Shown here: positions 1-6,958 of the stretch, piece by piece | Layout: each line of letters starts with the position of its first letter | How positions within the stretch are numbered: position 1 is the first letter of the stretch | Origin: JAYUHK01 sp043767025 | Lineage (GTDB): Bacteria > Bacteroidota > Bacteroidia > Chitinophagales > Saprospiraceae | Length of the DNA: 27,800 bases | NCBI GenBank assembly: GCA_043767025.1 | Contig: JAYUHK010000031.1 | Span: 1 to 27,800 of the forward strand | Reading direction: 5' to 3' | The notes under the pieces: generated by a model | Database searches by the model: none | Seen by the model: the letters and a program-made list of their open reading frames with translations, nothing else | Told to the model about the DNA's origin: nothing | Position numbers and translations under genes: made by a program

Positions 1-191
1 CATTCCTTGTTCGATATTCGACATTCCTTGTTCGATATTCGACATTCCTTGTTCGATATTCGACATTCCTTGTTCGATATTCGACATTTCCTCATTCGAT
101 ATTCGATATTTCCTTGTTCGACATTCGATATTCCTTGTTCGATATTCGACATTCCCCATTCGACATTCGATATTCCTTGTTCGATATTCGA
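1..191. repeat. 21-bp tandem satellite, nine units
   Basis: Nine head-to-tail units run from the window edge to 191, so the array may extend further left. The first four (1-84) are identical 21-mers beginning CATTCCTTGTTCGATATTC. The next two are 22 bp and the last three are 21 bp with a few substitutions, such as CCCCATTCGACATT at 150-170. The array stops 13 bp from the frr stop codon. Because 21 is divisible by three, the repeat stays open in several frames and creates a false FDIRHSL heptad ORF. A single diverged unit sits at 2112-2157. No function is evident. Confidence 0.95.
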
Positions 192-204
192 CATTCAAAA
201 CCCG

Positions 205-771
205 TCAGACGGTCATTATTTCTTTCTCTTTTTGCTCGATTTGCTTCTCTACTCTTTCACTGTACCGGTTCGTCAAGTCCTGCACGACCGCCTCCAAACC
301 CTTGCCTGCATCTTCCGAAAATCCGTCTTTTACGGCTTTTCGGACTGTTTCGTTGGCTTCGCGGCGCGCGTTGCGGATACCGACTTTTGCCTCTTCGCCC
401 AAGTGCTGTGCTTTTTTGACCATTTCGCGACGGCGTTCTTCGGTGAGCGGCGGAATACTGAGGCGGATAATAGAGCCGTCATTTTGTGGCGTAATCCCGA
501 GGTTCGCCTCCATAATGGCGCGCTCGATGGGTGCCAACATATTTTTTTCCCAAGGCTGTACCGTTACCGTCCGAGAGTCGGCGGTGGCTACGCTTGCTAC
601 CTGCGTAAGAGCCGTCGGCGAACCGTAATACTGCACCAAAAGTCCGTTGAGCAGCGAGCCAGAAGCCTTGCCTGTGCGCACTTTTAGCAGTTCTTTGTCC
701 AAATGCACCAATGCGTCTTCCATCAGTTCTTTTGCTATTTGGACATATTCGTTCAAATCTTCTAACGTCAT
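205..771 (-). CDS. frr: Ribosome recycling factor
   Basis: This 188-residue protein matches the full length of ribosome recycling factor (about 185 residues), which works with EF-G to split post-termination ribosomes in the cytoplasm. Family landmarks are visible: KVRTGKAS near residues 30-37, the PWEKNML segment near 73-79, and IPPLTEERRREM near 106-117, followed by the long helical C-terminal half rich in charged residues. The ATG start gives the usual N-terminus MTLEDLNEYV with no extension. In many bacteria frr follows pyrH. Here the gene upstream on the same strand is a YugP-type metallopeptidase, 56 bp away, so the usual pyrH-frr pair is absent from this window. The satellite array lies just beyond its stop codon. 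Confidence 0.97.
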   Translation of the reverse strand: MTLEDLNEYVQIAKELMEDALVHLDKELLKVRTGKASGSLLNGLLVQYYGSPTALTQVASVATADSRTVTVQPWEKNMLAPIERAIMEANLGITPQNDGSIIRLSIPPLTEERRREMVKKAQHLGEEAKVGIRNARREANETVRKAVKDGFSEDAGKGLEAVVQDLTNRYSERVEKQIEQKEKEIMTV

Positions 772-827
772 ATTTTTTTATACTTATTTGATAATCAATT
801 ATTTATGAAATGCAAAAATTGTTATAT

Positions 828-1520
828 CTAATCTCTGCGGCTATTGTATTGCAAAATTAAGTAAATTAACATAATTAAAGAAGAAAGTGCGGCAGAAACA
901 TAAGTCATGGCTGCCCACCAAAGTGCGTCTTTTGCACCTGCGTGTTCTTCGCCTTGCGTCACGTTGCTCTGGTCGAGCCAAACCAAGGCGCGACGGCTGG
1001 CATCAAACTCTACGGGTAAAGTTATCAGACTGAACGCAGTGGTAAGTCCGAAAGCGACAATCGTGACGAGCATGATTTGAGGCATCGTATTGATGAGCAT
1101 AAACGCAATCATCATCAGCCATTGGAGCGACATGGAGGCGATATTGACGACTGGCACGATGGCGGAGCGAAGCCGGAGCATCGAGTAAGCGGTGGCGTGC
1201 TGGACGGCGTGACCGCACTCGTGGGCGGCGACGGCTGCCGACGCAATGCTTTGTCCCGCAAAAACATCGGGGCTCAAATTCACCGTTTTGTCGGCGGGAT
1301 TGTAGTGGTCGCTCAAAAATCCCTCTACGGACACTACTTGCACGTCGTTGATGTTGTAGTATTTTAGCATAGCTTCCGCTACGTCTTTGCCGCTCATACC
1401 GTTGCGCAGCCGAATCTGGCTGTATTCTTGAAATTTGGATTTGAGCCGTCCGCTTATCCACATTCCGACCAAGCTGGTCAGACCAGCGATGACCATATAA
1501 CCGATATTCATTCCGAACAT
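828..1520 (-). CDS. YugP-type membrane zinc metallopeptidase (Zn_peptidase_2)
   Basis: This 230-residue integral membrane protein belongs to the YugP / neutral zinc metallopeptidase family. The zinc-binding HECGH sits at residues 100-104 (HExxH form). It is preceded by the family segment SDHYNPADKTVNLSPDVF (70-87) and followed by hydrophobic stretches around 119-170 and 205-223. The family motif LPVEFDASRRAL at 168-179 supplies a likely third zinc ligand or structural acidic residues. An N-terminal hydrophobic segment (about 5-22) anchors the protein. The physiological substrate of this family is not established. The gene lies 56 bp upstream of frr on the same strand, so the two may share a transcript. 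The ATG start at 1520 gives a normal family N-terminus. Confidence 0.93.
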   Translation of the reverse strand: MFGMNIGYMVIAGLTSLVGMWISGRLKSKFQEYSQIRLRNGMSGKDVAEAMLKYYNINDVQVVSVEGFLSDHYNPADKTVNLSPDVFAGQSIASAAVAAHECGHAVQHATAYSMLRLRSAIVPVVNIASMSLQWLMMIAFMLINTMPQIMLVTIVAFGLTTAFSLITLPVEFDASRRALVWLDQSNVTQGEEHAGAKDALWWAAMTYVSAALSSLIMLIYLILQYNSRRD

Positions 1521-1573
1521 AATTTTTAGTTTTTTTTAGTGAGTGAAAAAAATGGTAGTTTTATTTGGTCTTT

Positions 1574-1614
1574 GGAATGAAGAAAAAATAAGTAGCTTAT
1601 TTTAGACGCGTTCC
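1574..1614. repeat. Short inverted-repeat element, AGGAATG family, copy A
   Basis: The 41-bp segment opens with GGAATGAAGAAAAA and closes with TTTTAGACGCGTTCC, so its ends are imperfectly complementary. Inside is a perfect palindrome AATAAG-TAG-CTTATT. Related copies occur at 3667-3734, 3736-3895, 11481-11523 and, more diverged, 13961-13998, all intergenic. Confidence 0.8.
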
Positions 1615-1660
1615 TTTATCAAAAATCCGTTCTGTATCTCTAATTCCGAGTGAATTTCAC

Positions 1661-1759
1661 ATTTATAAAAATAATCGGGCAATTTATGTTTGACCCCTTC
1701 GGGGTCGTACTGTCCTGTGTTAGTTTTGGTTATAAATATTTGATGCCTTTGGCATCTTG
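1661..1759. repeat. 99-bp direct repeat with two triloop hairpins, copy 1
   Basis: This segment is nearly identical to 1805-1903 over its full 99 bp. It contains two perfect mini-hairpins with six-base arms and three-base loops: GACCCC-TTC-GGGGTC at about 1692-1706 and GATGCC-TTT-GGCATC at about 1742-1756. They are separated by the shared stretch GTGTTAGTTTTGGTTATAAA. No transposase is nearby. Confidence 0.92.
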
Positions 1760-1804
1760 CTTATAATCCAATTCAGAGTATTTTCAATTCCAAAGGGATT
1801 TTAT

Positions 1805-1903
1805 GTTTATAAAAATAATCAGTCAATTTATGTGTGACCCCTTCGGGGTCGTACTATTTTGTGTTAGTTTTGGTTATAAACATTTGATGCTTTTGGCATC
1901 TTG
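1805..1903. repeat. 99-bp direct repeat with two triloop hairpins, copy 2
   Basis: This is the second copy of the repeat at 1661-1759, offset by exactly 144 bp. The first hairpin, GACCCC-TTC-GGGGTC, is unchanged. In the second, one arm has C to T (GATGCT-TTT-GGCATC), which still pairs as a G-T wobble. Just before this copy is a third hairpin type, AATTCC-AAA-GGGATT (about 1787-1801), also with a three-base loop. Confidence 0.92.
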
Positions 1904-2111
1904 GATAAAAAGTAGATTTTACTTTTTCATTCATCGCACAAAGCGGCTGTAAATTACTAAATATTTGACCAAAAATAGTTTGCATCAAAACGAATTAGAT
2001 TTTAAGCATTTGTAAAGAATTACTTGTGTTTCAAAATACTGTAACTAATTGACAACCAATTAATGGTGCAACTAAAAATTAACCACTAAAACTAAAAACT
2101 ACTTATCATTC

Positions 2112-2157
2112 AATATTCGGCGTTCCTTGTTCGATATTCGATATTTGTTGTTTGACA
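2112..2157. repeat. Diverged fragment of the 21-bp satellite
   Basis: One full unit at 2121-2141 differs from the 1-191 consensus by a single base (CG for CA at its start). It is flanked by partial, more degraded units on both sides. It lies 30 bp from the serS stop codon, just as the main array lies 13 bp from the frr stop. Confidence 0.85.
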
Positions 2158-2186
2158 CTTAAAAACCGTTTATACCCAATTATTCA

Positions 2187-3467
2187 TCAAGCTATTTTTT
2201 CAAATCCTAAATAAGCGTGCAACACTTTTGGTAAAACAATTCCGTCGGGCGTTTGGTTGTTCTCCAACAATGCTGCCACGATGCGAGCCAGAGCCAGCGC
2301 GCTGCCGTTGAGGGTGTGCGCCAGTTGTGTTTTTTTATTTTCGTCGCGATAGCGCAATTTCAATCGATTGGATTGAAAGGTTTCAAAATTAGAAACTGAA
2401 CTCACTTCGAGCCAGCGTTGCTGGGCGGCAGAATATACCTCAAAGTCAAAAGTCAGCGCGGAGGCAAATCCCATGTCACCGCCGCAAAGGCGAAGGATTC
2501 GGTAAGGCAGTTCTAACTTTTCTAACAATCCTTCGACGTGGGCGAGCATTTCCATCAGCGTTTCGTAAGATTTTTCGGGGTGCTGCAACTGTACGATTTC
2601 TACTTTATCGAACTGGTGGACGCGGTTGAGTCCTCGGACGTGAGCGCCGTAGCTGCCCGCTTCGCGTCGGAAACACGGCGTGTAGCCCGCCATTTTGATA
2701 GGAAAATCTTTTTCTTCTACAATCACGTCGCGGTATATATTTGTGACGGGAACTTCCGCCGTAGGTATCAAATAAAGGTCATCTTTTTCGACGTAATACA
2801 TTTGCGCCTCCTTGTCGGGCAGCTGTCCTGTTGCGTGAGCGGAGTCGGAATTGACCAAAAGCGGTGGCTGGATTTCTTCGTAGCCGGCGGCGGCGGCTTG
2901 GTCGAGGAAAAAGTTGATGAGCGCGCGTTGCAGCCGTGCGCCTTGCTTGCGATAGACGGGAAAGCCTGCGCCAGTGAGTTTTACGCCAAGTTCGAGGTCA
3001 AAAAGGTCATATTTTTTTGCCAAATCCCAGTGCGGCTGTGCGTCGGCGTGCAGTGTAGGAAAGGGTTTTGTCCAGTCTTTGAACACTTCGTTTTCTTCGG
3101 GCGTTTTGCCGAAAGGCACGGAGCTGTGCGGGATATTGGGCAGCGACACTAAAAGCGCGTCGAGTTTGGTTTTGGTAGCCGCAAGCTGTTCTTCCAGCGT
3201 TTTGGTTTGCTCTTTGATGTGGGCGACTTTGGCTTTCAGTTGCTCGGCTTCGGTTGTTTTTCCTTGCTTGAACAGGTCGCCGATTTGCTTGGCGAGCAAG
3301 TTGGATTCGGCGAGCAGTTGGTCATTTTGGTTTTGGGTGGCTTTACGCTCGTCATCGAGCTGCACGAGTTCGTCCAAAATATCAAGTTGTTGGGAAGAAA
3401 AATTTCGTTTTCGCAGTCCTTCTGTCACACGTTCACGCTGTTCGCGAATAAAATTTATTTGAAGCAT
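2187..3467 (-). CDS. serS: Seryl-tRNA synthetase
   Basis: This 426-residue cytoplasmic class II synthetase charges tRNA-Ser. The N-terminal coiled-coil arm that contacts the long variable arm of the tRNA spans about residues 28-108. The class II core follows, with motif 1 around 168-190 (GFPVYRKQGARLQRA), the serine-site TAEVP at 236-240, motif 2 FRREAGSYG at 266-274 and motif 3 NGSALALARIVAALLENNQ around 387-405. The C-terminus, LPKVLHAYLGFEKI, is typical. Length is normal and the ATG start gives the standard MLQINFIRE opening. A Bacteroidota promoter box is visible 53-60 bp upstream. The gene is flanked by repeat-rich spacers on both sides, so it is probably transcribed alone. Confidence 0.98.
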   Translation of the reverse strand: MLQINFIREQRERVTEGLRKRNFSSQQLDILDELVQLDDERKATQNQNDQLLAESNLLAKQIGDLFKQGKTTEAEQLKAKVAHIKEQTKTLEEQLAATKTKLDALLVSLPNIPHSSVPFGKTPEENEVFKDWTKPFPTLHADAQPHWDLAKKYDLFDLELGVKLTGAGFPVYRKQGARLQRALINFFLDQAAAAGYEEIQPPLLVNSDSAHATGQLPDKEAQMYYVEKDDLYLIPTAEVPVTNIYRDVIVEEKDFPIKMAGYTPCFRREAGSYGAHVRGLNRVHQFDKVEIVQLQHPEKSYETLMEMLAHVEGLLEKLELPYRILRLCGGDMGFASALTFDFEVYSAAQQRWLEVSSVSNFETFQSNRLKLRYRDENKKTQLAHTLNGSALALARIVAALLENNQTPDGIVLPKVLHAYLGFEKIA

Positions 3468-3519
3468 AATATACTAATAGGTTGTAGAAATAATTTTTTG
3501 TAAAAAAATAATTTTTTTG

Positions 3520-3527
3520 CAAAGATA
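3520..3527 (-). promoter_or_regulatory. Probable serS promoter (-7 box)
   Basis: On the minus strand this reads TATCTTTG, a perfect match to the Bacteroidota -7 form TAnnTTTG. It is followed by CA, as is common, and lies 53-60 bp upstream of the serS ATG. The expected -33 position carries only a T-rich stretch and no clear TTTG. Confidence 0.6.
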
Positions 3528-3531
3528 ATAC

Positions 3532-3561
3532 TTGCATTTCAAAAAAAATAGTGTATTTTTG
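3532..3561 (+). promoter_or_regulatory. Plus-strand Bacteroidota-type promoter, no obvious gene
   Basis: A TTG at 3532-3534 is spaced 19 bp from TATTTTTG at 3554-3561, an excellent match to the Bacteroidota -33/-7 arrangement. It points right, away from serS. The next gene on this strand starts about 510 bp downstream, beyond two repeat elements, so the box may drive a short untranslated RNA, a very long leader, or nothing. Confidence 0.5.
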
Positions 3562-3666
3562 CACTGTAAATAATAGAACACGCCAAAAGTTGATGAGCGT
3601 AGTGTTTTGTTTCTGCTTGCGCAATGAAAAAAACACCGCGTTTCCAAAATATTCTCGCTTTCAGTT

Positions 3667-3734
3667 AGGAATGAAGAAAAAGTAAAATATTCTTTTATTT
3701 TAAAAAATGAATAGTTTATTTTAGACACATTCTT
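3667..3734. repeat. Short inverted-repeat element, AGGAATG family, copy B
   Basis: The segment begins AGGAATGAAGAAAAAGTAAA and ends TTTATTTTAGACACATTCTT. It has the same termini as copies at 1574-1614 and 11481-11523 but a longer interior (68 bp in total). It abuts copy C, separated by one base. Confidence 0.75.
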
Positions 3735-3735
3735 C

Positions 3736-3895
3736 AGGAATGAAGAAAAAATAAAGTAATCAAATTTTTCAAATAAATTCAAATAATTACAAGGCATTTT
3801 TAAGGCGCAACGCAGCGCGTTGTAACGAAAAAATAACGCAGTGACTGTTTGTAATTTAGCAGAAAAAATGAATAATTTATTTTAGACACATTCCT
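3736..3895. repeat. Long version of the AGGAATG-family element, copy C
   Basis: The ends are AGGAATGAAGAAAAAATAAA on the left and TTATTTTAGACACATTCCT on the right, with perfectly complementary outer heptamers. The interior is expanded to give 160 bp and includes a separate perfect hairpin CAACGC-AGC-GCGTTG at 3808-3822. The interior has no coding potential. Its structure resembles a miniature inverted-repeat element. Confidence 0.65.
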
Positions 3896-4071
3896 TATAA
3901 AATTTCCAAAATATAGTTGTTCCAAAAAACCCCTTCCGTCGTTGGCTTGCGTATTTTAGCGGATAGTTTCTAAAAGTCACAATCTAAATCTTTTCAAATT
4001 GTTGATTTTCAGCCATTTATATATGATACCAAAAATATTCCGATAATCAACTCAACAGACTGTTGCAGCGT

Positions 4072-4683
4072 ATGGAAATAAATTTGCAGTTTTTCGACTT
4101 CGGAGAAAAAATAATTTTAGAAAATGAAGCGGCTCTTTTAAGACCATTGGAGGAAACGGATTACAAAAATTTGATACATTTTTCTCTTTCAGAACCCGAA
4201 ATTTGGAAATATTCGTTGGCGCAGCCAATCGGAGAAGAAGGCTTGAAAAATTATTTGAAAGCAGCAGTTTCGGGCAGAGCGAGCAAAACCGAGTTTCCAT
4301 TCATCGTGTGGGACAAACGAAGCCGGCAGTACGCTGGAAGCACGAGATTGTATGACATCAATGCGTCCAGTAATTGTCTAAAATTAGGCTACACTTGGTA
4401 CGGCGGCGAACATCAAGGAACGGGACTGAACAAAAACTGCAAATATTTACTTTTAGAGTATGCTTTTGAGGTATTAGAAGTCGAAAGAGTCGAGTTTCGT
4501 GCCGACAATGACAATTTAAGAAGTATCTGCGCCATGAAAAGTATTGGCTGCCAAGAAGAAGGAATCCTCCGCAGCGACGGCTACAAACCAAACGGAGAAC
4601 GGCGGAACAGCATCGTTTTGAGTGTTCTAAAAAGCGAATGGTTGGGCAGCGTAAAAGAAAACTTGAAGGCAAAAATCAGTTAA
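4072..4683 (+). CDS. GNAT-family N-acetyltransferase (RimJ/RimL-like)
   Basis: This protein of about 203 residues belongs to the Acetyltransf_3 / RimJ-RimL branch of GNAT enzymes, which transfer acetyl from acetyl-CoA to an amine. The acetyl-CoA binding region reads HQGTGLNKNCKYLLLEYAFE, about residues 119-138 from this start. It is followed by the typical VERVEFRADNDNLRS and SIGCQEEGILR segments near the C-terminus. The open frame extends to a TTG at 4063, but the ATG at 4072 gives a normal N-terminus and is preferred. No partner gene points to the substrate. Related members act on ribosomal proteins, antibiotics or small amines, so the substrate stays open. Confidence 0.88.
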   Translation: MEINLQFFDFGEKIILENEAALLRPLEETDYKNLIHFSLSEPEIWKYSLAQPIGEEGLKNYLKAAVSGRASKTEFPFIVWDKRSRQYAGSTRLYDINASSNCLKLGYTWYGGEHQGTGLNKNCKYLLLEYAFEVLEVERVEFRADNDNLRSICAMKSIGCQEEGILRSDGYKPNGERRNSIVLSVLKSEWLGSVKENLKAKIS

Positions 4684-4955
4684 TCAACCACAAATTTCAT
4701 CGTGACAAAAAAGGAAAACTAACGAATAAATATTTGAAAGAAAGTGTTTTGACGCGCTACAAATCGTTGATTGTCAGTCACTTGTGCAATTAAAAACTAC
4801 AAACCAATCACTAAAAACTACTTAACACAATTTATCATCTTCACAATCATACCAAATTATTATCGGCTCGCGCTGGCACAATCTATTCAGTCACAAGCAG
4901 CTCGCTAATCACTTCCAACTAAATTTTTCACAAAAAAACCCAGTCTAAAAAAGTC

Positions 4956-6902
4956 ATGTACGACATCCTTCAACTTAATGATATGTTGATTCCCGAGTTG
5001 CGCGACATCGCGGAACGCCTCAATATGTCTGGCTTCAAACGCCTCAGCAAACAAGAATTAATCTATAAAATATTGGACGAGCAAGCCGTAGTAGGGAAAA
5101 ATCCCTCCATGTCCGACGACTCTTCCGCCACCAACGAAAGCGAAAAAAACGACCAAGCTCCCGACAGCGTCAATTTGAGCCAGCTCATGCGCAAAAAAAG
5201 AATCGAGGACGTAGAAGATGTTCGCGCCGTCGCAAAGCCCGAAAAGCCCAACGAATCGTCTTCGTCGCAGCGTCGCCCGCGCACCAAACCGGAGCAAGCC
5301 GAGAACGTGCCGAACCCACACAATGTAAAAAATGCGCCCGCGCCTGAACCCAACCGAATAAAAATACCGAAGTTCGCAGTAGCCGAACAAGCGGAAGAGC
5401 AGCCTGAAAAAACGCCGCTCAAAGAGGAAAGCAGAAAAGAAAATAAGCAAGAGCGCAGACAAGAAAGCAAGCAAGAAAGCAGTCAGGATAATAAGCAAGA
5501 AAACAAGCAGGAGAACGCTCAACCCAATCGGCAGGAACGAACAGAGCGCACTCCAAACCGTCAGGAACGCAACGACGACCGCCCACAACAAACCCGCGAA
5601 CAGCAGCAACAAGAGCAACGAAAACAAAACAACGGCGGCTCACGCGAAGCAAATCCCCAAGCCAGAAATCAAGAAAATCAGCCCGAACCACGAGCAGAAA
5701 GAGAGAAAAATGGCAACGTAGGCACTCCGCCAGAGCAGGTGCAAAAAAATGTTCCGCCACGCTTCAACATTGAGTTGGACGGCATCATCGAAGGAGAAGG
5801 AATCCTCGAAATGATGGCAGACGGCTACGGATTTTTGCGCTCATCGGATTATAATTACCTGACTTCGCCCGATGATATCTACGTTTCGCCGTCACAAGTC
5901 AAACTTTTTGGCTTAAAAACGGGCGATACCGTGCGCGGTGCTATCCGTCCGCCCAAAGAAGGTGAAAAATATTTTGCCCTTCTCAAAGTGTCGCGTATCA
6001 ACGGACTTGAGCCTTTGGACATTCGCGACCGCGTCCCTTTTGACTACCTAACGCCGCTTTTTCCGACCGAAAAATTCAATCTTACCGCTCCCAAAAATAG
6101 CAAAGATTACGGCACCCGAATGATAGACCTTTTCACCCCGATTGGAAAAGGACAGCGTGGACTCATCGTGGCGCAGCCCAAGACCGGAAAAACTTTTTTG
6201 CTCAAAGACGTAGCCAACGCTATTTCGCGCAATCACCCCGAAAGCTATTTGATAGTGTTGCTGATTGACGAGCGACCAGAGGAGGTGACGGATATGAAGC
6301 GCAGCGTGAACGCCGAAGTCATTGCGTCCACGTTTGATGAGCCAGCCGACAACCACGTCCGAGTGGCAAATATCGTACTCGAAAAAGCAAAACGCTTGGT
6401 AGAATGTGGTCACGATGTCGTTATTTTGTTGGATTCTATCACACGTCTTGCTCGCGCTTACAACACGGTTGCGCCTGCGTCGGGCAAAGTCCTTTCGGGC
6501 GGTGTAGAAGCCAATGCGTTGCAAAAACCCAAAAAATTCTTCGGTGCAGCTCGAAATATCGAAGGCGGTGGCTCGCTCACGATTTTGGCTACCGCTTTGA
6601 TTGACACTGGCTCCAAGATGGACGGCGTTATCTTCGAGGAGTTCAAGGGGACAGGAAATATGGAACTTCAGTTGGATAGGTCACTGGCAAACAAACGCCT
6701 TTATCCTGCCATTGACCTCACCAAATCCAGCACACGCCGCGATGATTTATTGCTCGATAGAGATACTTTGCAGCGAATGTTTATCCTCCGCAATCACCTC
6801 GCCGATATGAAACCCGACGAAGCAATGGAGTTTTTAATCAAACACATGAGAGGAACTGTGAACAATGAAGAATTTTTGAGTTCAATGAATGGTGGAAGAT
6901 AA
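4956..6902 (+). CDS. rho: Transcription termination factor Rho with long disordered insertion
   Basis: This 648-residue hexameric RNA helicase terminates transcription. The Rho_N domain spans about residues 4-44. A long low-complexity region rich in E, Q, N, K and R follows (about 46-268, with runs such as NKQENKQENAQ). The cold-shock-like RNA-binding domain is at about 271-352. The ATPase core has Walker A AQPKTGKT (406-413), IDERPEEVTDM (437-447), Walker B VVILLD (488-493), the Q-loop VAPASGKVLSGG (505-516) and the R-loop region LIDTGSKMDG (548-557). The core is intact, so activity is expected. The insertion makes the protein over 200 residues longer than E. coli Rho (419 residues). Such insertions are known in Bacteroidota, and in Bacteroides thetaiotaomicron the region drives Rho phase separation. 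Confidence 0.98.
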   Translation: MYDILQLNDMLIPELRDIAERLNMSGFKRLSKQELIYKILDEQAVVGKNPSMSDDSSATNESEKNDQAPDSVNLSQLMRKKRIEDVEDVRAVAKPEKPNESSSSQRRPRTKPEQAENVPNPHNVKNAPAPEPNRIKIPKFAVAEQAEEQPEKTPLKEESRKENKQERRQESKQESSQDNKQENKQENAQPNRQERTERTPNRQERNDDRPQQTREQQQQEQRKQNNGGSREANPQARNQENQPEPRAEREKNGNVGTPPEQVQKNVPPRFNIELDGIIEGEGILEMMADGYGFLRSSDYNYLTSPDDIYVSPSQVKLFGLKTGDTVRGAIRPPKEGEKYFALLKVSRINGLEPLDIRDRVPFDYLTPLFPTEKFNLTAPKNSKDYGTRMIDLFTPIGKGQRGLIVAQPKTGKTFLLKDVANAISRNHPESYLIVLLIDERPEEVTDMKRSVNAEVIASTFDEPADNHVRVANIVLEKAKRLVECGHDVVILLDSITRLARAYNTVAPASGKVLSGGVEANALQKPKKFFGAARNIEGGGSLTILATALIDTGSKMDGVIFEEFKGTGNMELQLDRSLANKRLYPAIDLTKSSTRRDDLLLDRDTLQRMFILRNHLADMKPDEAMEFLIKHMRGTVNNEEFLSSMNGGR

Positions 6903-6958
6903 TTTTGTGTCTTCTTAACATTTTTTTAACATTTAAAAACAACATTTAGAGTAAAAAT

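Larger units (their letters stand above)
1521..2186. other. Repeat-rich intergenic spacer (no gene seen)
   Basis: This 666-bp spacer between serS and the metallopeptidase gene contains no credible ORF. It holds one short AGGAATG-type element (1574-1614), two 99-bp direct repeats loaded with mini-hairpins (1661-1759 and 1805-1903), a block rich in CTAAAAACTA-like sequence (about 2070-2108) and a diverged satellite unit (2112-2157). It appears to be an accumulation site for several unrelated repeat families. Confidence 0.8.
3468..4071. other. Intergenic spacer with divergent promoters and repeat elements
   Basis: This roughly 600-bp spacer holds back-to-back promoter-like sequences (3520-3561) and a hairpin-forming stretch with arms GTGTTTTGTTTC (3602-3613) and GAAAAAAACAC (3626-3636). 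Two AGGAATG-family elements lie end to end (3667-3734 and 3736-3895). The remainder is AT-rich sequence leading to the GNAT gene. I see no convincing protein gene in it. Confidence 0.75.

Noticed and set aside
1..191. Possible CRISPR array
   Set aside because: The units are contiguous without variable spacers, and no cas gene is present.
7..687. Long plus-strand ORF starting with FDIRHSL heptad repeats
   Set aside because: Its first part is the 21-bp satellite read in frame and the rest is antisense to frr, which is unambiguous.
3593..3685. 31-codon plus-strand frame after the promoter at 3532-3561
   Set aside because: It overlaps a hairpin and runs into a repeat element, with no composition or similarity signal for a peptide.
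5058..5627. Hydrophobic minus-strand ORF opposite rho
   Set aside because: It is an artefact of the low-complexity E/Q/K-rich region of Rho read on the other strand.
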